Source: Brevibacillus choshinensis
GTDB taxonomy: Bacteria; Bacillota; Bacilli; Brevibacillales; Brevibacillaceae
Direction of reading: 5' to 3'
DNA: 64,000 nucleotides
Assembly: GCF_001420695.1 (NCBI RefSeq)
Contig: NZ_LJJB01000013.1
Location: 658,121 to 722,120, forward strand
The notes beneath the pieces are model-generated. The model worked only from the letters and a program-made list of their open reading frames with translations. It did no database searches and was not told the origin of the DNA. The position numbers and the translations under genes are program-made. This document shows, piece after piece, positions 35,555-45,237 of this stretch (position 1 is the stretch's first letter; every line of letters begins with the position of its first letter).

Positions 35555-36914
35555 AGACATGCTTTCTCAGGACGAGATTGACGCGCTGCTTCGCGCGAAC
35601 AACTTGGTAGAGGATGAAGAGGAAGCTGATTCGGTAGTCAGTCAGGATGTTGCCGAATTTCTTTCCCCGTTTGAACAGGATGCTCTCGGAGAAATTGGAA
35701 ATATTTCTTTCGGTAGCGCTGCGACAGCACTCTCCACGCTGCTGAGCAGAAAGGTAGACATTACGACCCCGACTGTTTCGGTAGTCAATGTGAACGAGCT
35801 GGAAAGCGAGTTCCCTATTCCCCACGTCGCCGTCCACGTGGAATATACAGACGGGTTTAAAGGAATAAACCTGCTTGTCATCCGCATGGAAGACGCAGCG
35901 GTGATTGCCGACCTGATGATGGGTGGAGAAGGTCGACCAGAGAATACAGATCTATCTGAACTACATATCAGCGCAGTACAAGAGGCGATGAACCAGATGA
36001 TGGGTTCAGCAGCGACCTCTATGTCCACGATCTTTAACCAATTCATCAACATCACTCCTCCTGGTATTGATGTGATGGATCTAGCACAAGGCAAAGGTGG
36101 AGATAGCTTCACGGAAGATGACAGCCCATTGGTTAAAGTGTCCTTCCGTTTAAAAGTGGGGGAGCATGGTGAACTGATTGATTCAAACATCATGCAACTA
36201 CTGCCGCTATCGTTTGCGAAAAAGATGATTGATAGACTGGTGGGAGGTACTGAAGAAGAGGTAGCAGCCGCTGCTGCAGCCGTCGAAATGCCAAGTATCC
36301 CGGCCATTACCCAATCAGCTGCACCAGTAGCAGCAGCTCCTGTTCAACCAGAACCGGCCTACGTGCCACCTGCTGCACCACAGCCACAACCACAACCGAT
36401 GTACGAACAACCGCCTATGGGCTATGCACCACCGCCCATGTACGCGCAACCTATGGGATACCCAGGACAGCCTTATCCGGATGCTTACGCACAGCATGCC
36501 ATGCCGCCAGGATACGCACCTTATCCACCAGCGTATCCACCGACACCTATGGCGCCGACACCTCAGCATTTTGGCAGCCCAGCTGCAAATCAAGCAAACG
36601 TGAAACCAGCGCAATTTGTGCCGCTTGGAGGTGCTCCCATGGTAACGGGAGAAGAGCAAAACTTGAACCTGCTTCTAGACATTCCACTGCAAGTAACAGT
36701 CGAACTCGGACGCACCAAGAAATTAATCAGAGAAATCCTTGACTTGTCCGCTGGATCAATTATACAGTTGGACAAGCTGGCAGGTGAGCATGTAGACATC
36801 TTGGTAAACAACAAGCTGATTGCCAAGGGAGAAGTGGTCGTCATTGACGAAAACTTTGGGGTCCGTGTCACAGATATCATCAGTCAGTTCGATCGTGTTC
36901 AAAAATTACAATAA
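35547..36914 (+). CDS. fliY: Flagellar switch protein and CheY-P phosphatase FliY
   Basis: 455 residues, longer than the about 378 of B. subtilis. It has a FliM-like N-terminal peptide (MLSQDEIDALLR), a CheC-type phosphatase domain with two active-site helices (LGEIGNISFGSAATALS at 48-63; VQEAMNQMMGSAATSMS near 144-160), then a linker at 240-368 and a C-terminal SpoA/FliN domain (from about 370). Part of the linker (256-342) is very rich in Pro, Tyr, Met and Gln. It sits in the C-ring and removes phosphate from CheY. Ribosome site: GAGGAGGGGGAGGAACACA. Confidence 0.94.
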   Translation: MSRDMLSQDEIDALLRANNLVEDEEEADSVVSQDVAEFLSPFEQDALGEIGNISFGSAATALSTLLSRKVDITTPTVSVVNVNELESEFPIPHVAVHVEYTDGFKGINLLVIRMEDAAVIADLMMGGEGRPENTDLSELHISAVQEAMNQMMGSAATSMSTIFNQFINITPPGIDVMDLAQGKGGDSFTEDDSPLVKVSFRLKVGEHGELIDSNIMQLLPLSFAKKMIDRLVGGTEEEVAAAAAAVEMPSIPAITQSAAPVAAAPVQPEPAYVPPAAPQPQPQPMYEQPPMGYAPPPMYAQPMGYPGQPYPDAYAQHAMPPGYAPYPPAYPPTPMAPTPQHFGSPAANQANVKPAQFVPLGGAPMVTGEEQNLNLLLDIPLQVTVELGRTKKLIREILDLSAGSIIQLDKLAGEHVDILVNNKLIAKGEVVVIDENFGVRVTDIISQFDRVQKLQ

Positions 36915-36949
36915 TCCATTCAACAGTGAAGCATTGGGAGGAGCTAATC

Positions 36950-37312
36950 ATGTCAAACAAAGTATTAATCGTGGATGATGCAGCGTTCATGCGTATGATG
37001 ATCAAGGAGATTTTGTCCAAAAACGGCTACAGCGTTGTCGGGGAAGCGAGCGACGGTGCTCAGGCGATTGAAAAATACAAAGAACTCGGTCCTGACCTGG
37101 TAACGATGGACATTACAATGCCAGAAATGGACGGTATTGCTGCTTTGAAGGAAATCAAAAAGCTTGATCCAAACGCACGTGTCATCATGTGCTCTGCGAT
37201 GGGACAACAAGCCATGGTTATTGATGCGATTCAGGCGGGCGCAAAAGATTTCATCGTGAAGCCGTTCCAGGCTGATCGCGTTCTGGAAGCGATCAAGAAG
37301 ACATTGAGCTAA
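36950..37312 (+). CDS. cheY: Chemotaxis response regulator CheY
   Basis: 120 residues, a single receiver domain. Phosphorylation site Asp54 in VTMDITMPEM, acidic pocket VDDAA, the Ser/Thr switch in VIMCSAMG and the conserved Lys in FIVKPFQ. CheY-P binds FliM and FliY; in Bacilli this favours counterclockwise rotation. ATG 36950 follows TGGGAGGAGCTAATC. It lies within the motor genes between fliY and fliO. Confidence 0.95.
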   Translation: MSNKVLIVDDAAFMRMMIKEILSKNGYSVVGEASDGAQAIEKYKELGPDLVTMDITMPEMDGIAALKEIKKLDPNARVIMCSAMGQQAMVIDAIQAGAKDFIVKPFQADRVLEAIKKTLS

Positions 37313-37989
37313 TGATGAAATTCCGGAATGCAGGGACGCGACTCATTTGGGTTTGTTGTCTCATCATGCTGCTTGTCGCCTCCCTTCCTGTCATGGCATC
37401 AGCCGAGGGTACTGTGGCTGATTCCTATAACCAGGGGAATGCACCAAAGAGCAATGCGCCCGCCGGCGGCGAACAGCCGGCGGCCATTCCGGGCAGCGGA
37501 AACGGAAGTATGTGGGGATACTTGGTCCAAGTCATCTTCTCACTCGGATTCATTGCTGTGCTCATCTACCTGTTGCTGCGATTTTTGGGCAAGAGGCAAA
37601 TTGGACAAGGCCACGGACCAATCAAGATCATTTCTGCAGCAGCTCTCGGAAACGGGAAAACCATGCAGGTTGTCATGATAGGGGAAACCTTGTATATCGT
37701 CGGAGTTGGTGAAAATGTACAACTGCTCCGAATGATCGAACCGGGAGAAGAAGTCGACCTCATTTTATCAGACGCAGAAATGAAGCCCATTTCTTCACAG
37801 TTTACTTTCAAATGGCTGCCTTTCGGGAAAAAGAAACAAGTAGAAGAAGAAATCTTGTATTCTTCCGAAGTGGATGGACAATCGTTTCAAGAGTTGCTGA
37901 AGGGACAATGGAATGATGTCCAGAAGCGACCGATTCAAACAGATGTATGGACCAAAGAGGAAGCTCAGGACAGAGGGGACCTAAAATGA
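37312..37989 (+). CDS. fliO: Flagellar biosynthetic protein FliO (FliZ)
   Basis: 225 residues. It has a signal-like start (about 1-31, ending VMASAEG), a Gly/Asn/Ala/Pro-rich stretch, one membrane segment (about 68-90, with FIAVLIYLLLRFLG) and a cytoplasmic domain with MQVVMIGETLYIVGVGENVQLL. It helps assemble the FliP/Q/R gate. It overlaps cheY by one base; ATG 37315 is an equally possible start. Confidence 0.88.
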   Translation: MMKFRNAGTRLIWVCCLIMLLVASLPVMASAEGTVADSYNQGNAPKSNAPAGGEQPAAIPGSGNGSMWGYLVQVIFSLGFIAVLIYLLLRFLGKRQIGQGHGPIKIISAAALGNGKTMQVVMIGETLYIVGVGENVQLLRMIEPGEEVDLILSDAEMKPISSQFTFKWLPFGKKKQVEEEILYSSEVDGQSFQELLKGQWNDVQKRPIQTDVWTKEEAQDRGDLK

Positions 37990-38747
37990 AACATTTTTTG
38001 CAGGTGCTCGTGATTGCCGCAGTGCTGCTGGCTTTGCCAAATGTCGTAATGGCAGCTCCCGTGGGAACACCGCTTGTTCCGAGCATTGATTTGAAAATTG
38101 GCGGCGGAACTGGAACGCCTCAGGAAACATCCTCGGCGATTCAAATTTTGCTGATTTTAACGGTTTTGTCTGTAGCTCCGGCGATTTTGCTGCTCATGAC
38201 GAGCTTTACCAGGATCGTGATCGTGCTGTCATTCGTCCGTAATGCCCTGGCTACTCAACAAATGCCTCCAAACCAGGTTCTGGTGGCATTAGCGCTCTTT
38301 ATGACATTTTTTATCATGGCTCCGACACTTGGCAAGGTAAATGAAACAGCCGTTCAGCCTTTTATGGCGGGGAAGATGAGCCAGCAACAGGCTTTTGATA
38401 CGGCAGTGATCCCTTTCAAGGAATTCATGGCGAAGCAAACAAGGGAAAAAGATTTGGCGTTATTCCTGGAATATACAAAGGCAGATAGACCAAAGACCAT
38501 TCAAGACATTCCCTTGAGTGCATTGGTACCCGCGTACGCTATCAGTGAATTGAAAACGGCATTTCAAATCGGCTTTATGATCTTCATACCATTCCTCGTA
38601 ATTGATATGGTCATCTCCAGTATTTTGATGGGGATGGGGATGATGATGTTGCCACCTGTCATGATTTCGTTGCCGTTTAAAATCTTGCTTTTCATCATGG
38701 TAGATGGCTGGTATCTGGTCGTAAAATCACTCTTGATCAGTTTCTAG
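37986..38747 (+). CDS. fliP: Flagellar export gate protein FliP
   Basis: 253 residues. Signal peptide (MKHFLQVLVIAAV, cut near VMAAP), then four membrane segments and family motifs: MTSFTRIVIVLSFVRNALAT, PPNQVLVALALFMTFFIM and the end LPFKILLFIMVDGWYLV. It starts inside the end of fliO (ATGA overlap), with AGAGGGGAC upstream. Confidence 0.95.
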   Translation: MKHFLQVLVIAAVLLALPNVVMAAPVGTPLVPSIDLKIGGGTGTPQETSSAIQILLILTVLSVAPAILLLMTSFTRIVIVLSFVRNALATQQMPPNQVLVALALFMTFFIMAPTLGKVNETAVQPFMAGKMSQQQAFDTAVIPFKEFMAKQTREKDLALFLEYTKADRPKTIQDIPLSALVPAYAISELKTAFQIGFMIFIPFLVIDMVISSILMGMGMMMLPPVMISLPFKILLFIMVDGWYLVVKSLLISF

Positions 38748-38778
38748 GTACATTCCAAAGGGTCCAAGGAGGTAGAGC

Positions 38779-39048
38779 ATGACACAAGAATTATTGATGC
38801 AGATTGCCCAGAGCTCAGTCTATACCATCCTGATGCTTTCGGCGCCTGCCCTAGGGATCGCCTTGCTGGTCGGATTGATTGTCAGCGTCTTCCAGGCAAC
38901 GACACAAATTCAGGAGCAAACTCTTGCATTCATTCCAAAAATCTTGGCAGTCTTCATCACACTGCTAGCAGTTGGACCATGGATGCTGCGTGTAATGCTT
39001 GATTTTACGATGGGAATCTTCGGAAACCTCCATCGATTTGTCGGATAG
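38779..39048 (+). CDS. fliQ: Flagellar export gate protein FliQ
   Basis: 89 residues with two membrane segments and the family core GLIVSVFQATTQIQEQTLAF, followed by PKILAVF. It is part of the export gate with FliP and FliR. Ribosome site: AAGGAGGTAGAGC. Confidence 0.95.
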   Translation: MTQELLMQIAQSSVYTILMLSAPALGIALLVGLIVSVFQATTQIQEQTLAFIPKILAVFITLLAVGPWMLRVMLDFTMGIFGNLHRFVG

Positions 39049-39051
39049 CCT

Positions 39052-39834
39052 ATGAATCTCTTCTTGATGTACCTTCCCATTTTTTTGCTTGTGTTTGTAA
39101 GAATGAGTGCTTTTATTGTAGCCGCTCCTTTCTTTTCGATTAAAGGGGTGCCCAATCAATTCAAAATAGCGTTTGCCTTTATTATGGCGTTGATCAGTTT
39201 TCAATACATACCCGTTCAGGCCCAAATAACCATGGATTTGACTTTCATCCTTCATGTGTGTAAGGAAGCGTTAGTAGGACTCATCCTCGGTTATATTTGT
39301 GAGTTGATGTTCGTAGCTGTTCAGGTCGCTGGTGGTCTGATGGACATGCAGATGGGACTAGCAATGGCCAACGTAATTGACCCGAGGACGGGTGCATACG
39401 TACCGATCACGGGTAACTTCAAAAACATCCTAGCCATTCTCTACTTTTTCAGTATTAATGGGCATCACATGCTCATAAGGGGAGTCATCAAAAGCTACGA
39501 GGCGATCCCGGTTGAAGCGGTATGGGCAGCATTCGGCAGTGAGCAAGTCATGATGACTGCTGTCAAAGTCTTTCAAAACATGTTTCTTAGTGCATTTATG
39601 ATGGCGGCTCCGATCGTCGTGGCGTTATTCCTCGTGGATCTCTCCCTTGGGATCATCGCTAAATCTGTACCGCAATTTAATATTTTCGTAGTAGGTTTAC
39701 CGATTAAATTGCTCGCAGGATTTCTGTTATTGATTGTGGTGATGCCCGCTTTCCTGTTGACCTTGAACGGATTATTTGAAAGTATGTTCCGGGCACTCGC
39801 AGAAATGATGAAAATGCTCGGAGGCACACCATGA
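39052..39834 (+). CDS. fliR: Flagellar export gate protein FliR
   Basis: 260 residues, six or so membrane segments. Motifs: FLLVFVRMSAFIVAAPFF, GYICELMFVAVQVAGGLMD, and the RSVPQFNIF-like KSVPQFNIFVVGLPIKL. It completes the FliPQR gate. It starts 3 bases after fliQ and overlaps flhB by ATGA. Confidence 0.94.
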   Translation: MNLFLMYLPIFLLVFVRMSAFIVAAPFFSIKGVPNQFKIAFAFIMALISFQYIPVQAQITMDLTFILHVCKEALVGLILGYICELMFVAVQVAGGLMDMQMGLAMANVIDPRTGAYVPITGNFKNILAILYFFSINGHHMLIRGVIKSYEAIPVEAVWAAFGSEQVMMTAVKVFQNMFLSAFMMAAPIVVALFLVDLSLGIIAKSVPQFNIFVVGLPIKLLAGFLLLIVVMPAFLLTLNGLFESMFRALAEMMKMLGGTP

Positions 39835-40928
39835 AGCAGATCAGGTTTCATTATCCGATAGACTTGCAATTTTTCAATGGGGAAAAAACTGAAAAAGCGA
39901 CACCGAAGAAAAAAGACGATGCGAGAAAAAAAGGACAGGTTGCCAAGAGTCAGGATTTGTCCCCGTCGATCGCACTCACTACCTTCTTCTTTCTATTGAT
40001 CATGCTGGGCTCGAACATGCTAGCGACTTTTCAAAACATCATGCGAGAGTCGTTGATTACCTACACGAGCTGGCAGGTAAATGAAGAGAATCTGAAACTC
40101 ATGGTGTCGCAACTTGCTTTTGAAGCATTCAAAATAGTAGGTCCTGTATTAGGGGCTTCATTGCTCGTCGCTTTTGCCGTGAATTACATGCAGGTCGGTT
40201 GGTTAATTTCTACAGAACCCCTTCAGATGAAGCTGGAAAAATTAAATCCGATTGAAGGCGCAAAACGCATTTTTTCCTTACGTTCCATCGTGGAACTGCT
40301 CAAATCTTTATTAAAAATCAGTGCTGGAATTTTCGTTGCCTATTCGATTTTATGGAACACCAAAGATCAGGTGGTGCAGCTTTCTCTGAAGTCTTTGGGA
40401 GCGGTTCTATCATTTACGGCGGGCGAGGTCGCCAAGCTAGGAATCTACCTCGGATTACTGCTGTTTGTCTTAGCGGTGTTGGATTACGCCTATCAGCGCT
40501 ATGAACACGAGAAAAATCTACGGATGTCCAAACAAGACCTGAAAGATGAACACAAGCAGGCAGAAGGGGATCCGCTGATTAAAGGAAAGATTCGTGAGCG
40601 ACAACGCAGCATGGCAATCCGACGAATGATGCAAGAGCTGCCAAAAGCAGATGTGATTATTACCAACCCGACGCACTTTGCCGTTGCTATCCGTTATGAC
40701 GTCAGTGCCATGAGCGCTCCAACGGTAGTAGCCAAAGGGCAAGACTATCTCGCTTTAAAAATCAGAGAAGTGGCCAAAAAACACCGGATCGTTACGATGG
40801 AAAACAAGCCCTTGGCCAGGGCTCTCTATAGTCAGGTTGAGATTGGACAGCAAATTCCCGAAGAGTTGTTTAAAGCGGTAGCGGAAGTTCTCGCGTACGT
40901 GTACAAGCTGCAGGGGAAAGCGAAATAA
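39831..40928 (+). CDS. flhB: Flagellar export switch protein FlhB
   Basis: 365 residues. Four membrane segments in the N-terminal part, then the cytoplasmic domain with the self-cleavage site NPTH at 279-282. Cleavage changes substrate specificity from hook to filament together with FliK. N-terminal QFFNGEKTEKATPKK is typical. Start overlaps fliR by ATGA. Confidence 0.96.
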   Translation: MKQIRFHYPIDLQFFNGEKTEKATPKKKDDARKKGQVAKSQDLSPSIALTTFFFLLIMLGSNMLATFQNIMRESLITYTSWQVNEENLKLMVSQLAFEAFKIVGPVLGASLLVAFAVNYMQVGWLISTEPLQMKLEKLNPIEGAKRIFSLRSIVELLKSLLKISAGIFVAYSILWNTKDQVVQLSLKSLGAVLSFTAGEVAKLGIYLGLLLFVLAVLDYAYQRYEHEKNLRMSKQDLKDEHKQAEGDPLIKGKIRERQRSMAIRRMMQELPKADVIITNPTHFAVAIRYDVSAMSAPTVVAKGQDYLALKIREVAKKHRIVTMENKPLARALYSQVEIGQQIPEELFKAVAEVLAYVYKLQGKAK

Positions 40929-40946
40929 GAGAAAGGAGGATGAACA

Positions 40947-42989
40947 GTGGGATTCAAGTTCAAGGAAATAGGTACGATCCTATTCGTCATAAGCATTGTG
41001 GTCATGATGGTGATCCCACTCCCTTCACAACTGCTTGACTTGCTTTTAATTCTCAATATCTCCCTTGCGTTGACGATTTTGCTTGTGTCCATGTACACAA
41101 AGGAAACGTTGGAGTTTTCCATTTTCCCCACGGTCCTGCTCATTACTACGCTTTTTCGCCTGGCTTTGAATGTATCCACGACGAGGAACATTCTTTCTCA
41201 CGGAGAAGGCGGCAAAGTGATTGAAACCTTTGGGGATTTTGTCGTTGGTGGTAACCAAGTCGTTGGTTTCGTTGTGTTTCTTATCTTGATTATCATCCAG
41301 TTTATCGTCATCACGAAAGGTTCCGAGCGTGTGGCAGAGGTAGCAGCCCGCTTTACGTTGGATGCGATGCCAGGGAAGCAGATGAGTATTGATGCGGATC
41401 TAAACGCAGGGATGATTACGGAAGCAGAAGCGCGAGCACGACGGAAGAAAATTGAGAATGAAGCAGACTTTTACGGAGCAATGGATGGTGCTAGTAAATT
41501 CGTAAAAGGGGATGCCATCGCCGGAATTATTATCTTTATCGTAAATATCATCGGAGGATTTATCATCGGGATGCTCGTCCATGATATGGACTTTGCTGAA
41601 TCAGCCTCCAAATTTACAACGATGTCGGTAGGGGATGCGCTTGTTAGCCAAATTCCGGCCCTGTTGATTTCGACAGCAGCTGGTATTATCGTGACACGCT
41701 CCACCTCCGGAGAAGGGCTCGGAGAAGACATCGTCAAGCAGATGTTCAACTTTCCACGACTGTTGTATATCGTTTCCGGATGTATGCTCTTGTTGGGGCT
41801 CTTTACTCCGATTGGCTTGTTGCCAGTACTCCCGGTAGCCGGAATTTTAGGCTTCGCAGCTTGGAAACTGAACAAGAAACAACGAATTGAGATGCTCGAA
41901 TCCGCCGACAAGGTTGAAGAACAACAGATCGAAGAAGTGCGTAGCCCAGAAAGCGTGGTCAATCTGTTGCAGGTCGATCCGATCGAATTCGAATTTGGCT
42001 ACGGCTTGATCCCGTTGGCAGATGTCAAACAGGGCGGTGACTTACTCGATCGCGTCATTATGATTCGTCGTCAAATTGCCTTGGAAATGGGAATTGTCGT
42101 TCCAGTTATCCGCATTCGGGATAACATCCAGCTCCGTCCGAATGAGTACATGATCAAGATCAAAGGCAATCAGGTAGCTAAAGGGGAAATCATGCTTGAT
42201 CACTACCTGGCAATGAGCCCTGGGATTGAAGATGACTCCATTGTTGGGATAGAAACAGTAGAACCTGCGTTTGGATTACCTGCTTTATGGGTAACAGAAG
42301 AGAATAAGGAGATTGCCGAGTTGTCTGGTTATACGGTAGTCGACCCACCTTCAGTCGTAGCCACACATTTGACCGAGATCATTAAGCGTCACGCACACGA
42401 ACTACTAGGCCGTCAGGAAACGCGTGCACTGATCGACAATGTGAGAGAGACGGCACCGGTGCTGGTGGACGAGCTCATACCAGGATCTCTGTCTATCGGC
42501 GATGTGCAGAAGGTGCTACAAAAGTTGCTGCGGGAAAAAGTATCGGTACGCAACTTGAATGTCATACTCGAGGCTTTGGCGGACCATGCTTTGTACACCA
42601 AAGATCCGGAAGTTTTGACAGAGTACGTCAGACAGGCCATGTCGAGGCAGATCACTCTTCAGTTTACAGAACCTGGACAACCGCTTCGAGTACTGACCGC
42701 GGGTGCCGGTCTGGAGAAAGCAATCTCCGAACACGTCGAGCAATCTGAGCAAGGCAGCTATTTGGCGATGGATCCAGAAACGTCTCAGCGGATCTACCAG
42801 ATGATGTCTGCAGAAGTAGGGAAAATGATCAACTCGGGACAACAGCCGATCATCCTTTCTTCTCCAGCCATTCGGATGTATCTACGTCAATTGCTGGATC
42901 GGATGATGCCAGATGTACCCGTTTTGTCATACAGCGAGTTGGAGCCACATGTTGAAGTGCAAAGCGTAGGGATGGTGAACATTTCGTGA
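40947..42989 (+). CDS. flhA: Flagellar export gate protein FlhA
   Basis: 680 residues. Eight membrane segments lie in the first about 320 residues with the FHIPEP-family core (FRLALNVSTTRNILSHG, MPGKQMSIDADLNAG); the C-terminal half is the nonameric cytoplasmic ring that binds chaperones. GTG start after GAAAGGAGGATGAACA. It is followed at once by flhF. Confidence 0.97.
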   Translation: MGFKFKEIGTILFVISIVVMMVIPLPSQLLDLLLILNISLALTILLVSMYTKETLEFSIFPTVLLITTLFRLALNVSTTRNILSHGEGGKVIETFGDFVVGGNQVVGFVVFLILIIIQFIVITKGSERVAEVAARFTLDAMPGKQMSIDADLNAGMITEAEARARRKKIENEADFYGAMDGASKFVKGDAIAGIIIFIVNIIGGFIIGMLVHDMDFAESASKFTTMSVGDALVSQIPALLISTAAGIIVTRSTSGEGLGEDIVKQMFNFPRLLYIVSGCMLLLGLFTPIGLLPVLPVAGILGFAAWKLNKKQRIEMLESADKVEEQQIEEVRSPESVVNLLQVDPIEFEFGYGLIPLADVKQGGDLLDRVIMIRRQIALEMGIVVPVIRIRDNIQLRPNEYMIKIKGNQVAKGEIMLDHYLAMSPGIEDDSIVGIETVEPAFGLPALWVTEENKEIAELSGYTVVDPPSVVATHLTEIIKRHAHELLGRQETRALIDNVRETAPVLVDELIPGSLSIGDVQKVLQKLLREKVSVRNLNVILEALADHALYTKDPEVLTEYVRQAMSRQITLQFTEPGQPLRVLTAGAGLEKAISEHVEQSEQGSYLAMDPETSQRIYQMMSAEVGKMINSGQQPIILSSPAIRMYLRQLLDRMMPDVPVLSYSELEPHVEVQSVGMVNIS

Positions 42990-44335
42990 GAGTGAAGCGT
43001 TACATAGTCGATTCAATGCCAGAAGCACTGGACAAGATCAGAGCGGATTTAGGAAAGGATGCCGTCATTTTAAATTCCAAGCCTGTTAAAACAGGTGGAA
43101 TGTTTGGGATGTTTGGCAAGATGCGGATCGAAGTGATTGCTGCAGTAGATGAAAAGGCATCTGAGAACGAGAAAACTCAGAGGTCCAGTATGAATCGACA
43201 AATGGACGCTACCACTCGACCACAGGCCGGGACTTATACGGCGAAACAAGCGTATCGAAATGCTGCTGTCCCACAACGCATGAAGACGGAGAGTGCGGTT
43301 GCTGTAGAAGAACGTGAGCCCTCCCCGGACGTTGTATCCCAGGAACCGAAAAGAGATTACGCAACTCGTGAGGCTGCTCCGGCTAACGCTTTGAACGAAA
43401 GGCCGAAGCAGCCTGAACCTCCTATTCAAACTTCCAGACAAGTTGAGAATCAGACGGGAACGACTGGCACAGATGAATTGGCGAGTGAAGTAAGAGGGAT
43501 GCGTCAGATGTTCCAGAAGCTTCTTGTTCATGACTTGAGTCAGCAGCTCCCGGAGGCTTTTCAAGTCATTCGCACACGACTTTTGGATCAAGGAGTTACC
43601 GAAGAAGTCACTGCGGAAATCTTGAAAAAGTTGATGGAGAAGACGGATGCAGGTCATCAATGTCAGGTGGAAGAAGCGCGTGATGCTTGCCGAGAGATCA
43701 TCACCGGAATGCTCGCTGCAAACGCTCAGACATCTGTGAGGCTGGAACGATCCGTGCAGTACGCTTTTTTCTTTGGACCAACAGGAGTGGGAAAAACCAC
43801 GACGATCGCAAAAATGGCTGCCAACAGTATGTTGAAAGAAAAAAGAAGAATTGGCTTCATCACTGCGGATACGTATCGAATGGCAGCTGTCGAGCAATTG
43901 AAAACGTATGCGAACATTCTCAATGTCCCGATGGAAGTCGTGTTTCAGCCGAAAGAAATGGTCACCGCGATGGAACGCTTGAGCGACTGCGACCTGATCT
44001 TTGTTGACACGGCTGGGCGTAATTTCCGCAATGACGAATACGTGCAGGGGATACGGGAACTCGTCGAGCAAGGGACAAATAGCGTGAATTACCTGGTGCT
44101 CAGTTTAACTTCCAAATACACCGATATGAAGGCCATCATCCAGAACTTTTCGGATGTACCTGTCAAGCAAGTGATCTTTACGAAGGCGGATGAGACACAG
44201 AGCTTCGGTACCATGTTGAACGTTTCGGAAGAGATGAAACTGGCTCTCTCCTATATCACGACTGGTCAAAATGTTCCGGATGATATTGTCGTAGCGACAC
44301 CTACGCTCGTTTCATCCATGGTAGTGGGAGACTGA
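42986..44335 (+). CDS. flhF: SRP-type GTPase FlhF
   Basis: 449 residues. FlhF sets the place and number of flagella. An N-terminal basic domain (MRVKRYIVDSMPEAL), a Pro/Glu-rich variable part (about 55-160), then the N and G domains of SRP GTPases: G1 [10 protein letters not shown] at 264-273, DTYRMAAVEQL, and DTAGRN. GTG start overlaps the flhA stop (GTGA). Confidence 0.95.
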   Translation: MRVKRYIVDSMPEALDKIRADLGKDAVILNSKPVKTGGMFGMFGKMRIEVIAAVDEKASENEKTQRSSMNRQMDATTRPQAGTYTAKQAYRNAAVPQRMKTESAVAVEEREPSPDVVSQEPKRDYATREAAPANALNERPKQPEPPIQTSRQVENQTGTTGTDELASEVRGMRQMFQKLLVHDLSQQLPEAFQVIRTRLLDQGVTEEVTAEILKKLMEKTDAGHQCQVEEARDACREIITGMLAANAQTSVRLERSVQYAFFFGPTGVGKTTTIAKMAANSMLKEKRRIGFITADTYRMAAVEQLKTYANILNVPMEVVFQPKEMVTAMERLSDCDLIFVDTAGRNFRNDEYVQGIRELVEQGTNSVNYLVLSLTSKYTDMKAIIQNFSDVPVKQVIFTKADETQSFGTMLNVSEEMKLALSYITTGQNVPDDIVVATPTLVSSMVVGD

Positions 44336-44339
44336 ATGA

Positions 44340-45203
44340 ATGCGTGATCAAGCTGAACAACTCCGCCAACGTATACAACAGAGCGCCCAGAAGCGCCCGA
44401 CAAAACTCGTAACCGTCACCAGTGGAAAAGGCGGGGTAGGGAAGTCTAATTTCAGTCTCAACTTCGGCCTTGGATTGATTGAAAGAGGACATAAGGCAAT
44501 CTTATTCGATGTGGACCTAGGCCTCGCCAATCTGGATGTCTTAATGGGTATTACCCCCAAAAAGCATTTGTTCCATCTGTTAGAACCAGATAAGACGGTA
44601 TGGGACATCATGGAGCAAGGACCCGGGCAATTGGAATTTATTGCTGGTGGGTCAGGTTTTACGCAGATCATGCAATTGGATGATGAAAAGCTTAACCTTT
44701 TGTTTAGCAAGCTGGATCCACTGCAAGGGTACGCGGATACGATTATTTTTGATACAGGAGCGGGCTTGTCCAAAGAATCCCTGCACTTCATGCTGTCCTC
44801 GGACGAAGTGATTGTCGTGACAACACCTGAACCACCTGCAATCACAGATGCGTACGCCGTTATCAAAATGCTGCACTCTCGTAATCCTGTTGTAAAGATT
44901 CGACTGGTAATCAACAGGGCGACATCTGAACGAGAAGGGAAAATGACTGCCGACAAGCTCGCGATGGTGGCAAAACGCTTTCTTGGCATGGAGATTCATT
45001 CGTTAGGGTTTGTCTCGGATGATTCCCATGTATCCAAAGCAGTGAAGCAGCAGCGTCCTTTTCTACTTACATATCCGCAATCGCTAGCCTCTCGGAGCAT
45101 TCGGAATTTAGTTGGGCGGTATTTGGAGAGTTCCATAAAATCAGATATCCCGGCGAATGGTCTCAAAGGATTCCTAGCGAGGCTGAAACACTTCATTCGA
45201 TAA
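44340..45203 (+). CDS. flhG: MinD-like ATPase FlhG (YlxH)
   Basis: 287 residues. Deviant Walker A SGKGGVGKS at 28-36, DVDLGLANLDVL, DTGAGLS and a C-terminal amphipathic region as in MinD. It opens with the FlhF-activating type N-terminus (DQAEQLRQRIQQ). With FlhF it controls flagellar number and C-ring assembly. Begins 4 bases after flhF. Confidence 0.94.
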   Translation: MRDQAEQLRQRIQQSAQKRPTKLVTVTSGKGGVGKSNFSLNFGLGLIERGHKAILFDVDLGLANLDVLMGITPKKHLFHLLEPDKTVWDIMEQGPGQLEFIAGGSGFTQIMQLDDEKLNLLFSKLDPLQGYADTIIFDTGAGLSKESLHFMLSSDEVIVVTTPEPPAITDAYAVIKMLHSRNPVVKIRLVINRATSEREGKMTADKLAMVAKRFLGMEIHSLGFVSDDSHVSKAVKQQRPFLLTYPQSLASRSIRNLVGRYLESSIKSDIPANGLKGFLARLKHFIR

Positions 45204-45237
45204 GTCAACAGGGTGTAAGGAAGGGAGCGACTTTGCA

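Noticed and set aside
43070-44071. 333-codon minus-strand frame opposite flhF
   Set aside because: A shadow of flhF: the opposite strand codes for a full SRP-type GTPase with all motifs, and the antisense translation has no recognisable domain.
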